From Isoetes taiwanensis (taxonomy: Eukaryota; Streptophyta; Lycopodiopsida; Isoetales; Isoetaceae), in assembly GCA_021234155.1 (NCBI GenBank), contig JAJEKV010000317.1, forward strand, positions 1 through 64,000: DNA of 64,000 nucleotides, in the 5' to 3' direction. The notes beneath the pieces were generated by a model. The model searched no databases and had not been told where the DNA came from. It saw only the letters and a list, made by a program, of their open reading frames with translations. Made by a program: the position numbers and the translations under genes. Position 1 is the first letter of the stretch. Each line of letters opens with the position of its first letter. Positions 33,181 through 44,898 of this stretch are shown here, piece by piece.

Positions 33181-33309
33181 ATTGATCATATGCAAGCCTC
33201 TATTGTATTATCTATTACAGATTTTAAACCCCACAATAAGATCCTTTCGAGACAGTTTAAGAAATGTTCACTTGAATTCCAAAAGTGGGTACTTAAAAAA
33301 ACCCACAAT
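33181..33309 (+). repeat. 129-bp repeat, inverted copy at 52395-52523
   Basis: Identical by eye to the reverse complement of 52395-52523. The repeat is open in one frame over its whole length, reading DHMQASIVLSITDFKPHN and KCSLEFQKWVLKKTHN. Flanks differ completely. Confidence 0.9.
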
Positions 33310-35125
33310 TATATAATGGCATCATCCATCTCCAATGAGCTTATTCTGTAGTCAACACTTAAAGATGTTTGGTATTCACAGGCAGTAGAAGCCATGCCAG
33401 ATCTTGCAGTTTTTCTCTTAAAGATCTGAAGATTTGTGTTCTCAAAATCCAGAAAATGGATGGTTGTAGAATATTTATGATTCAAATTTATACTGCCGCA
33501 GTGAGAAAACATCATGCTTTTCCATAGTTCCTTTGAGTATCTACTTTAGCTGCCATATAGCATCTCATTTTTTCTTACTTTTGAAGACAAAGGTGGTTAA
33601 AACTGGGCAACATTTGAAAGAACACCATGCAAGAAATAAACAATCTATAATGATATTATGTATCCAAACCTGACAGTAAAATACCTGATGGACCTACATG
33701 CCTTATATAATCCTCTTGAATCACCAGATGATCACCGTCTTCAAACAAGAAATGTTTTATTCATGTTAAGAAATGGAATGTGGCTGCACAGGAAGACAAT
33801 AATGATGCCTGTTATGTAGTTGAAGAAATTCAAAAATTTACCATCTAGATAATTTCCAATAAGATATGATTGTGGAGATATTAAAAGTCAATTTCTTTCT
33901 TATGTGCAAAAACTATAGTTAGCTTTTAATTTGTTTGCTTCTCACATGGACGAACACCTGTCAAAGATGAATGACTGTCTTCATCCAGCACTCTTCAAGC
34001 AGATACATAAGATTAAAAGCAAGATGCACCAAAAAGTAATGGGCTTACCAGTTAATCCTCAAAATTCATTGGAGCATTGGATTTGAGGCATTCAGATGTC
34101 CCAAATATATGTTGCCTGCAATGCAGCCATTCCTCTTTGCATAGTTCGATAAGACATGGGCTTCAACCCAGAAACAAAGCAAGCATCCATAAGGAATCAT
34201 AAACTGCGTAATTTGCAAGCATGTTTTTGTTTCCTTGATGCAAGTATGAGCATAACAAGCACTGCCAAATCAGAAAGAAGATTACGTCAGGCATCAAGTC
34301 TTCCATTTTCGTTGGATTTCTTACCTCCTTACATTAAAAACTGCATCAGACTGAAATTGGTGCCGCATTTGAGTCCAACCATCGACAACGATAAGAAATC
34401 ACATGTTTGGTTAGGACAGGAAGTTTCGCGGCAGAGAAATAGAAACGGCACATAACAACTGTTGCTGACTGTACATAACAAGATGCCTTTTGCATGATGG
34501 TTTCGTCATGGATTCTAAAATTAGATTAGTCTCAGATTTAGCCGTTTCAGCTCTGATATAAGGCGGGCAGATCTCCACAAAAGATCATCGTTTGTACTGT
34601 TGTTTGAGAGTAAAATCGAGTTCCTAAGTTCTTTGCTGTCATTTGTTTACTGTCTATCCTGCCTTGTTCCATTTTTGCAACATTGTAGCAGGTTAAGGTT
34701 TTGGATGGATCTCAGCGAATATCTAGGAATCTGAAAGTCATCTTAAGAAATTTGGAAGGAACTCTATATTCTTCGTTGTAGCAGGTTAAGGTTTTGGATG
34801 GATGTGTTATGAATATGGGAGGAGTTGAGGGTGGAAAAAGCAGTGAGGAAATGTTGGTGGAGGGGGAGATGAAGGGAGTTTTGGAGGGTAAATTATGTAG
34901 ATTCGATGGCGATGTAAAGGGTAGATAATGCTTTGGATTTGGAATTGGAGAGGGAAAATTTATTGCCAAAAGGCAAGGACGGTAACCTGGACAGAGTAGT
35001 CGGAAGAATGGAAAGGGGGAATAGGTGAGAGAGGAGTGAATGCTTTTTTAGCGGTAGAAGAAAAACTGTATTACAGTTAGAAGAATACCTGCAGTGGGAA
35101 AACCATCACGGCATTCTTTATTCTT
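33310..35125. other. Intergenic, nothing firmly supported
   Basis: A 27-bp unit TGTAGCAGGTTAAGGTTTTG is repeated near 34685 and 34779. A plus frame at 34156-34455 and a Ser/Pro-rich minus frame at 34712-34969 have no recognised domain, and the minus one lacks an ATG. Confidence 0.4.
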
Positions 35126-35404
35126 ACTGGATGTCCTTGCATTATGCTTCGCACTGGATGTCCTTGCATTATGCTTCGCACTGTTGGGTGGGACATGCAA
35201 GAGATTTCCTTATCATCATACTCTTTATAGAATCTCAAGAATCTCAAGGAATATAAACATAACAAAGGTTTACCGATGCAATATACAATCGGTCTCATAC
35301 AGTCCTTAAATAATAAGGGACTTGTAGATATAGATATAGATAGATAGATATTTGTCCTTAAATAATAAGGGACTTGTAGATATAGATATAGATAGATAGA
35401 TATT
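35126..35404. repeat. Two tandem duplications (27 bp and 52 bp)
   Basis: ACTGGATGTCCTTGCATTAT (27-bp unit) is doubled at 35126-35179. A 52-bp unit starting GTCCTTAAATAATAAGGGAC and ending in GATA repeats is doubled at 35302-35404. Confidence 0.85.
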
Positions 35405-35453
35405 TGATGATACTAGAATATAATAAAGGCTACACTTTATGAATTTATAGTAA

Positions 35454-35482
35454 CTAGTTATGGTGCCGGGAGTTGCCAGGCA
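35454..35482 (-). mobile_element. Helitron 3' terminus (minus strand)
   Basis: The minus strand reads GCCTGG-CAACT-CCCGGC, then ACCATAA and CTAG, then T. It matches the structure of the ends at 24604, 30094 and 51950. The body would extend to the right, possibly including the gene fragment at 39.4-42.5 kb, which is on the same strand. Confidence 0.6.
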
Positions 35483-36067
35483 TAGTAACAATTTGAAATG
35501 TGGTTGTTTTATATTAAAATAAGATTTGCGGCGTGCAAATATGCATTTGAAGATTGTAGGAGCAACGATGAGCACAAACATTGTATTCTCTCATCATGTA
35601 TTTCATATACAACAATTTGGGCATTTCTACTCTAACTATTGGCATGGTCACGATATCAATCATAAGAAGTCGTGTATGTCCAATGTGTTGGTCTCGAAGT
35701 ACATATACCTGAAAAAAAAAATCTAAAAAGTTTTCCACTAAACCGAAAAAAAAGAAAGAAAGAAAGATAGACACACAGAGAGACAGAGCTTATGGGATAC
35801 AGCACACGAAGATACAATAATCATGGCTAATCATGGCGACTTTGATAATGAAGCATGGTAGTTTAAGGTGTTACCAATGTTATGATGTATAATTTGAAGC
35901 TTAGTTGACTTGAGTGAATGGAAGATTGAGTTTGTGCAATGAAGCTACATAGAATACAATTTTTGATTTAAAGTGATGCTCTTGCTCATGGGCAATTCAT
36001 GGGGATACTTAAGGATTCAACATTGAAGAAATTAAAAAAAGTGGCATTCGAAACCATGCAATTGAAA

Positions 36068-37342
36068 ACAAAGTGGCGACGCAGGGATGCGAACCCTAGG
36101 CGCCGATTAGGGCGGCGGCGGCGGCCGCCCGTTCCTTGCAGACTCCACGTATAGTGCAGATGGCTGGAAGAGCAGCATCAGCTGCTGCTGCATCTTCGAC
36201 ATCATCAGCATTAGCATTAGCAGATAATCTTTCTTCCTCTTTGGTTTACTCAGAGCAGTGGCAATCGGGTCTGAAGTCTGAGGTATGGCCGATGCCTTGG
36301 TATTCTAGCTTTGATGTCTGGCTTTGACAAGGTAAGGAGTCGGTTTTGTGCTACTGCTAGTGAGTATGGTTTGAAGGCAGTGTTAACTAGCAGATGCGAG
36401 GCAGTTCATGGCTTATGGTGTCTGTTTCTGTTTTGCTAATGCTAGGGATCATAAACAGTTTTAAAGCACGATCTTCAAATTCCGGTGCTTAAGCAGTATA
36501 CTAGGGCTTCTGTGTTGTGTGCTCGATATTGTTTTGAGCCCCGGATGCCTAGGAACTCGCTTAGATTCTTTTGTATTCCTGAGGGATGTGGCTACATTAG
36601 CCTATTGCACTTGGAAATGCATAAGGGCTATGATATTCCCTTGCTGGTAGCCGTCCCCTGTCCCAGTGGGGGAAGATCAGATGCTGCAGACTGGTGAAAG
36701 AATGGGCAGATTGGATGAGGTTCCAAATGAACCTTGGGGGGAGACTGGCACAGTTGGAGCACTAGAAAGGTTTAACCTATGCTAGTAAGTGAGGATGTTT
36801 CTGAGGGAGGAGGCGGACCACCCTATTTGGGTAGGCTTGGATGTTCACATAGTGGGAAGATAGTGCAAAGGGCTCTTATAGTACCACGATGAAGGATGAC
36901 AAAGGCAAGCCAAGTTAACGATGGGATGAAGTTTGCTCTCTGAGCCCCTCCATATGCATAGTAAGGGCTCGGGCCTTGAATAGTCCCTTGTTTGATCGGT
37001 TATGACCGCTTTCAAAACCTCGATTCTTATCTCTCGGGTTATTGATTTGGACACCCAAGTGGTAAGGTGGATTGAAGTGCTACTAATGGGAGGAAAAAAT
37101 AATGGATACTCCTTTAGTATGTGTTGTTGGTATGAAGCGGGGAGCTTACTGAGGTAGGTCCTAGTAGTACTAGCAAACAACACGTAAGATGTAGAGTTTT
37201 CGTTATTTGAGTACATAGTTAGTTAGTTCTTCACCTTCATCCCCTCTTGGGTGTGGTGCTAATATTTCCTATCTAGCCTTTTGAGGGGCTTATAAATAAG
37301 GTTTGTAAACCATATTTATTATTAATAAAATATCTTGCCTTC

Positions 37343-37372
<30 letters not shown>
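36068..37372 (+). mobile_element. Non-autonomous L1-like element with 18-bp TSD
   Basis: The element is flanked by GAAACCATGCAATTGAAA at 36050-36067 and 37373-37390, a perfect 18-bp target duplication. It ends with AATAAA (37324) and a 29-base A run (37343-37371). It begins with a GC-rich leader (GGCGGCGGCGGCGG) and an ORF from 36166 (MAGRAASAAAASS). Later stretches read FDKVRSRFCATASEYGLKAV, LKQYTRASVLCARYCFEP and LHLEMHKGYDIP, which resemble the gag-like ORF1 of plant L1 elements. There is no reverse transcriptase, so ORF2 has been lost and mobility would depend on other L1s. ORF1 also carries stops and frameshifts. Confidence 0.75.
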
Positions 37373-37373
<1 letters not shown>

Positions 37374-37390
37374 AAACCATGCAATTGAAA

Positions 37391-39422
37391 GTACTCCACC
37401 CAATATCGAAATTGTATAAACGGTCACTGCTATATATTATATTTTCTAGCATCAATTTTGTAGGTTGAGTGCGCAAGGTTGCAAGATAGATTCATACATG
37501 CAACACTATTTTCTAAGCAATATAATGTTAAGTGTACGGACCAATTTGGATAGCTTCTGAAATACCCATGTGGGAAACTCTAACTTTGTTCACGTTTTGA
37601 CATCCATTTATAAAGGAGTAGTTTTACTTGGTTATAATTAACTTTGATGTAGATGACATAAAGATCTTGGTATATATGCCATAAATATATCCTTTTAACA
37701 TTCTACACTCATACAAATATCTACTCTCTATAACTTACAAAAATGGTAAACGACGAGAAATACTTAACTCTTTTGTAACCTGCAATTTTGAATAGTGGGA
37801 TAGGGGATTGTATCGGCCAAATTTTGAGAGAAATAATATTATAAATCTCAAAAGCAGTGAAATGAACAAATTCTAGGAGCAACCTATTTACCATATCCAG
37901 TCTTAAAGATATTCACAGATAAATGTCATGATCCCTCTTGCATAAATTTTGCATCTATTTTTAGATGCATCTATTTGTTGCTCTACTTTCCTCCATCCAT
38001 TCTGTGTCCAACTTCATTCTCATCTAAACAGCAACCTGTCTACACTTCTATGCCCAAGTGTTAGCCATTCTGCGCCCAACTTCATCCTCATCTAAACAGC
38101 AATCTATGTACACTTCTATGCCCAAGTGTTAGCCATCTAGAACAAAAGGATCAATGGAACCTTTTACAATCTATGTACACTTCTATGCCCAAGTGTTAGC
38201 CATCTAGAACAAAAGGATCAATGGAGTCTTTTACAAACAGGTACTCAAATGCAAATTGAGGTTGTTTTCACTTATAGCAAGTCTTAGAACTCAACAGAGC
38301 TTAAATTGCGTAGTGCAGCTATTCTGATTTATTTTAAGCATTTGTTTTAACCATTTTTAATTTCAACTGTCAATCTTAGATAGATGCAATGTGTTAACCG
38401 CAAAGGGACTCAACATGTCATTTACACACCGAACAATTTCTTTATGTTATCACAATGCATAGAACAAAAGGGCCAAATGCTACAATAGAATAATTTTGGC
38501 TACAAAATTGGCAAAAACTATGGCCATTGATCAAAACAACGACAATTTAATGTTCACCGAACTAAACAATAGAGTCAAAAGCTACAACAGAATAACTTTG
38601 GCTACAAAATTGGCAAAAACCATAAAACATTGATCAAAATCTATTGTAACATTCAAACTTCTTCAAATTGATACACCAACTTAATGTCCAATAAGAGACT
38701 GGATCTGCTAAGAATTTATATGTAGTCTAGTTGCATCCTATAATGACTCCTATAGCCTTTTGTTTTACCGACTTGATAGTGTGAAACTCAAGGTCTGAAA
38801 TTTGGTCTTCAGCAGCATAAAATACAATACAGAATACTCAAGAAATTATGATGCAAAATATGAACCGTGAATAAAAGAACTTATGATCTATATGCATCAT
38901 CTGTCTATAGAAAGCAGAGAAATAAAATTTATATGGGTTGCACAGTTGCAAATGTGAGACTTTTACAACCCAATTGGCCATCTAGAATGTACCTAAACAT
39001 TAGTAAATGAAACCAATGCTAACTGAAACAACATGCATTGCTTGGTGGGCATAGAGTGTAAATGAAATAGCGAACTATTTTGGGCATAGATTGAGAGGCT
39101 ATTCCAACATACCATAGCGTTGCACATCTACATGCAAATTAGAACATGCAAAAGGAAAACATAAACGAACCCTGAGGCCAAACTTCAACCAAAAGCACAA
39201 ACAATAATATGGATTTCCATTATCTGCTCTCACGTACAACGACATCAGGTAACTTGGTTTAAAATGTAGTCTCCCTGACCTAAATAAAAATACTATCCTC
39301 ATGGCTTAATAATCGCCTACTGTTATGGCACCTGATGTGCACTTTGGCACATGAAGAGGGACAATAGAAATGTACCTCTACTGCACTGTTGCATTTTCGC
39401 ACCATTAAGTACCTATGCTCTG
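37391..39422. repeat. AT-rich spacer with tandem duplications
   Basis: About 37998-38236 carries three to four partial copies of a 60-85-bp unit containing ACTTCTATGCCCAAGTGTTA and CATCTAGAACAAAAGGATCA. About 38465-38640 has a two-fold imperfect repeat around GGCTACAAAATTGGCAAAAA. No gene is supported in the rest. Confidence 0.65.
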
Positions 39423-42400
39423 TTATCCTTGTACATGAGCGGCTTCTTTATGTTTCACCTGCAAAACCATAAATGGAATGAACCAAATCTTGCTTTCTTT
39501 GATGCATCTTGACACTTGCTGCAAGAACATGATGAGAAATAGGGTATATAATAAAGCGCAGCCGATAGATATGATGATGTAACATGTATAAGCATCAAAT
39601 AGATGTGTGAATCTATCACCAAATTCAATAAAACTTCAAACTATAGTAGAATTTATGAAGACACTGGATATCTAATTTTCTTTCTGCAATAACCTCTAGA
39701 AAACTGCAGAGATAACATTTGTAATTGCAGATGTCACTATAGATCAAGCTTCCACGCAATATCCTAGGCACTATTAGGTAGAGGATATTAAGGGTTATGG
39801 TGATTTTGTAACCATATGTATTTGCATCCATCTCGGGTGTGCAAACATTGATATCCAAATTGCGTAGCTATAGAGAGATGTCAACTAACCCTTTTGCTAC
39901 CTTCAATTGTAATGATTAGAAAGAAAGAAGGCGGGCAATATAACGACCATGGTTTGCTCCAACAAGTCTTTGCATCATGATTTAAGAATGGAATTCTCCT
40001 CAATGAGCTTACAAACACTTCAAAATCCTCCAAGATGATCATGAAGCACGGATATTGTATCAGACATTACCTGTACATTGAGCTGCTGAGCCTAATGGAG
40101 TAGGTACAGTCATGAGTGTTTTGGAAGATCAATCTGGCCAGATAGCTCATTTACCTGGCCAGACTAATCTTCCAAAACACCCATGGCTATGTCTCAGATG
40201 TCCTTTGAAACACGAGACACAAAGAGACTCCAAGTTGCAAGGCACCTATGCTATAGCTCAATCTGCAACCTGGAAAGACGTGATTTGAGCAACATAAAAT
40301 TTTCACCTGGCTATTGAATATTGATAGACATGTTGCACATACACAACTCTAGTTATGCAAACAAAAACTACGCCTTGAGTTTGCTTTTTTTCATGGCTTC
40401 TTCGCACTAGGTTGCTTCTAGGTTGCAATTTAATTATAGTTAAGATGCTAAACATGTTTGAATAGATGATAGATGGTAGGCAATACATTGGCCTTACCTT
40501 GATTGGCTTCTTTGCACATGGTATAATCATTCGATGCGCCATAATAGACGACAGACCTGCAAATATAGGACATCTGGGAATAGTGAGCCAAGTAAACCTA
40601 ACAATACAAATGCTAGGACATAAGTATAATGTTTGAAAGCATTATACAGTGGGCTACATTGCGTTATCTGAAATGATTTCAGTGGGCTACACACCGACAA
40701 CGATAAACAACTGAACTATAAAGCTCATTGGGAAACCCTAGTCAAATAAGACTTTCCATATTGATCACTAACATATCAGTCAAATACCAAAAAGATAATG
40801 CCTACTCACATTGTAACATACTCAAGACCTAATCTGCATTCACATGAGGGTGATGACCCCATTGATTTCAGAGTATAGAGGTAAAAAGTTATGACCATAA
40901 AGATGTTGAAGACTACTACATCAAATAACAACTAAAGTAAAGCTTCCTTCCCATGCTTCAACGTCAATCAGAGCTCCATACATGTTTGCCTGGATCAATA
41001 ATGCATACAATCAAGAACATAGGCCACTTAGCTTCTAAATATTTATGAGAAAAAGAACTCACGTTTTGACAAAACACATCATCTTCAAGCATGCGTCTAT
41101 CTAAAGAGCTATCTGTGGATTGAAGGTAGGATATACATGTTTACATATCATGTTATAAACATGTGCTACTGATTATGCATTGGTAAATGTGCCTGAAACA
41201 TTGATTGGACTGATATGCACTGGTAAATGTGGATCAACAGGCGTGCTCTTGGCAATTTTCCAAATGCCAACCCTCTTATTTCCTATCTGTTAATATCGAC
41301 ATCAAGGAGGAAGCTTGCCATAGCCATATCCACTTTGCAAGAAACTTAAGTATCAAAGATGACAGGATACAGTTGTGCAGCAGCATACAACATAACAATA
41401 CAGATAATCGACTATGCTATACATAATCTCTGTGAAACTGTTATGGTAAGGCTGTACTGAACTGAGATAAGAAAATTGAATACTTATGGCACTAATCCAT
41501 ATGAAACCACACTTTATATAAACAACTAAATAATTTATATTATGGAAGACACATATAACACATAAAGAAAAGAGAGAGTGGCTCAGTAAAGAAGTACTCA
41601 TCTTGAGGTGCATACTTTGTATCGCTATTTGTATCTTAGGCAAACGTAAAGCCCCCATAAAACAAAATATCAAAAGCGGTGACCAAAACGTTTACACAGA
41701 AAACATTATAGACCAATGTCGTGCATACATTGAAACCTAGAGATTTTTGGATGTCTGTTGCTTCCATCGAATGGAACAATTGATCTGTTTCTGTAGACGA
41801 CCAGTTGGTGGCTTCCAAAATCCTGATTGACAACACGAAAAGAAGCTCTTTGATTAAAACATCTTATGTGGTGTTGCGGATAGCTAGATTGACACATATA
41901 AAATAATAGAAGATAAACTCAGAATAGTTTATCAACCTTCAACAATACGAAGCTCCAACATTTTCCTACTCAATTAGAAAATTACAACTGCAAGATCAAA
42001 TGCTTCTGGCGCATGAATAATTAACAATGTTTTACATAGTATGAAACAACCATAGAAAACCTAATTCATACAAATAGACCTTGCTCAGGGGACTGACGTT
42101 CTAATCTAAGATTATATCTATCACGGTATATTGCATAAGTAGATTTAATAGAAACAATATTTCAAAGAGGAAATTGGAATGTGGCACTTATGACAATCAG
42201 ACATGCCTTAGAGCTCCCAAAGACGCTCTTGAATTGGCCAGATTACATAGGAAAGGCTGCTCAAAAGTTTGAGGTTGTTGTAAGTTGCAAAAAATCAAGC
42301 AAATTACAATTCAGAAGAATAAACTGGAGGAACTAAGCATCAACCATCAAGCTGACATAGGTAGATCAACAATCAAGGGCGAATTCAACTTCTCCAAGCC

Positions 42401-42540
42401 GCCTCAAATCAAAAGCAATACATAGCAAAACCTTCCAGACTTTATATGAATAACTGAGCAGAAACTTACGTTGGATGGTTATGAGCTAAAAGCAGAGATA
42501 CACAGGCTTCCTGCATGCCGAGCCCAGGCGGAAAATTCCT
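39423..42540 (-). CDS. Multi-exon gene or captured fragment, unrecognised
   Basis: Eight exons with AG and GT borders fit together in phase: 42540-42470, 41822-41737, 41112-41063, 40989-40963, 40828-40810, 40556-40498, 40091-40071 and 39458-39423 (TAA). Example borders are TTTTTGCAG before the first and GTAAG after it, and GTAAGG after 40498. The peptide includes RNFPPGLGMQEACVSLL, LEATNWSSTETDQLFHSME, SSLDRRMLEDDVFCQN, ANMYGALID, IMAHRMIIPCAKKPIK and VKHKEAAHVQG. The first three junctions are the strongest, as codon phase carries over each. The fourth exon may extend to 40933, and exons of 19-27 nt are less sure. No start codon exon was found above 42540, so it may be a 3' gene fragment. The family is not recognised. 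Confidence 0.5.
40111..40185. ncRNA. Foldback hairpin, possible small-RNA precursor
   Basis: GTGTTTTGGAAGAT (40116-40129) pairs with ATCTTCCAAAACAC (40167-40180), and inside it TCTGGCCAG (40133-40141) pairs with CTGGCCAGA (40155-40163). Loop is 13 nt, with a small internal bulge. The stem is of miRNA-precursor size and lies in an intron of the gene above. It could equally be a tiny foldback transposon. Confidence 0.4.
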
Positions 42541-42764
42541 CTGCAAAAATCATATAAAACTTATCGCTTAATGATCAAACAACATGTAAACTTACATAAA
42601 CGATTTTAAAAAACAGTTTCAGATGACTAGTCTTCCACCCATCATCCATGCCGCACATGCCTGCCATCTCGCAATGCCACCAATGTTTTTTTTAAGGTGG
42701 GATTTGGAACTTCCGATTTTGGAATAACAGAGATTTCTTTTAGTTGCGGAATGACTCTTGGTCT
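42541..42764. other. Junction, no gene recognised
   Basis: No supported feature; sequence between the gene fragment and repeat copy B. The break in the gene's 5' side lies here or further up. Confidence 0.35.
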
Positions 42765-44898
42765 GGAATACTGAATATTTGTTTGCAAATAAGCAGTTCA
42801 GAGCACTGGAGTTTCTTCCCATAACACATTCAATAGACCTTACTATTCCCTTGCATTCTGACCTACATAGAGTCTCATGTAGCAACAAATTATCTGTGCT
42901 GAATTTACATCAGAAGTTCAAGAACACCACGATTTTTTTTGCATTGTAGAAGACTTCTTTTCTCTAGACTGTTGCATTCCAGTTTTCTCACTATCCATCT
43001 TGCTTGGAACTTCTTGTTGTTATGGCATTTATTAGCAATTTCAATGTAGACAATGAACAATTTGCGGCACAAAAAAGTGTGTATTCGTGTTTGTGCAAAA
43101 CCAAATTTTAATATGATCTAAACTGACAGTATCTCTTTATTTTCCTTTGTGCAAAACAAAGTTGGAGTTTAAAATTCAATTTGGGCATATGTAAGTATTA
43201 TGTAATTATTGCTTCCAAGCGCACATTTGAGAAGAAGACAACCTTGAGTAGCCTGATTTGTGGTCAAGCTAAGTACAAAAGACAAAGCTTAATGTGAGAA
43301 AGAAATGAAGAATCCTCCTTGACAGATTCTACTATTATAAGGTACCTATATGATATGTTACAATTACTTCGTAATGGGCAACTTGATTACAAGCACTTCC
43401 ACTATTAGATTTCAAAGAAGCATGCACATAGATATCTCGGACGAAAATGAAATGTTTAGCATCTGGAAAAATATTCCTTCAACACAAGACTTCTGCAGTG
43501 AACAATACTTATCATAAAAAGGAATTCTTTCACTCCATCCTGCCATGCAACCGATGTTAAACTTGCCAACAAGGTGAAAGCTTTCAAGGACAAGTACACA
43601 CACAAAATATGTCCATGACAGTAACAAGAATCATCAAATCGAAGCCAAAAAATTAATCAAAAGAGCTGTATTGTTATCTTAACAATTTATTAGACAATTT
43701 TTACACATTGTTTTTAGCAATTAATCAAAAGGTGTTGTTATCTTAATAATTCATTAGACAATTTTTAGACTCACTGTGTTTAGCTTCAGTAAAGGTGTGC
43801 TAAATTGTTGGTGCTTGCTTTTACCTTCATCTTGTTTTGATTGCTATTTCTAGTTCGCACAACGATTTACAAGCCAAAGAAGTCATGGACAAAGTATGAT
43901 AAGGTTATTTTACATTTTTTTTTCTCTGACAACATGGTGTTTCTTCATATTTGGATGCATATTCTTATTTGAAGTGATAGCAAATATGGAATAATAAAAA
44001 AATTAGGTTTGGCGCTTTTGCATGTGCAATGGTATCATAGTTCGTCCCCAAATATTACCAAACAAACAATGTGATATCTCATTTGTTAGCACCTGAGATT
44101 CCATTATCTCCCAAAGCCATAAAGAATCAACATTCCACATGAGGCTTAATGCTTAACAATTTACTTTTTCAACAAAAAGGCAATTAACAATTTTATCATA
44201 TCATAAAGGAATGTAAACACTAAATTAAATTATTTGTTTGCTCAAACCTCATTAAAACTAATTAATAAGCACATCGTAAGCCCACTCCATACATATGGCC
44301 ACGTCTTCTTGCTAGCATAAGTGGGGATAATAATTTGATTTAGTAGTTTTTAATGTCATACCACATTGGCAACATTCCTCCTAGGATATATGACAATTCA
44401 TTCTCAAACACACTCCGCACATAATGGGACTCGCACTCACCCACTTCATTCTCAGCACACTAAGTGACTAATGTGTTGTGTTGAGGGAAATGGTGCATGC
44501 CATACCTTATGTGCATTTAACCATAAAAGGTAGCAACTTAACTGATACATCATGCAAAAAAAACCTCAATCCCATACAAATATATGCCCCTACTATTACG
44601 TGGCAATGTCAGGCATCCATTTTGCATTTTTATACCCTTTTTTTTCGTTGATGTATAACTACTTCTAAAGGTGACAGTTTGTTCATAAGTTTTGGACATG
44701 TTTTAGATGGATGTCCCAAAATATTTAATCTTTTCTTCATTTTGGTTCAAAAGAAAGCATGGCCTATGCCAGCATATAGTCAACAATTCATGTTTTGTGA
44801 CAGCTAGAACATCAGGCAAGAAGGTAAATGTTGACATATTACGTAGACCTGTTTGTGTGCAAATGGTTATGACAAGGCAGTACAAATTTTATTTATTG
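42765..44898 (+). repeat. 2.1-kb direct repeat, copy B
   Basis: Direct counterpart of 27751-29899. It lacks the TTCC expansion and part of the 3' end seen in copy A, and continues into different sequence after ATTTTATTTATT at 44898. Confidence 0.85.

Noticed and set aside
34550-34562. GCTCTGATATA as a second primer binding site
   Set aside because: Last bases do not match tRNA-iMet and no LTR border adjoins it.
34712-34969. Ser/Pro-rich minus-strand frame resembling a plastid transit peptide
   Set aside because: It has no ATG (starts at TTG), no downstream exon was found, and the composition alone is weak evidence.
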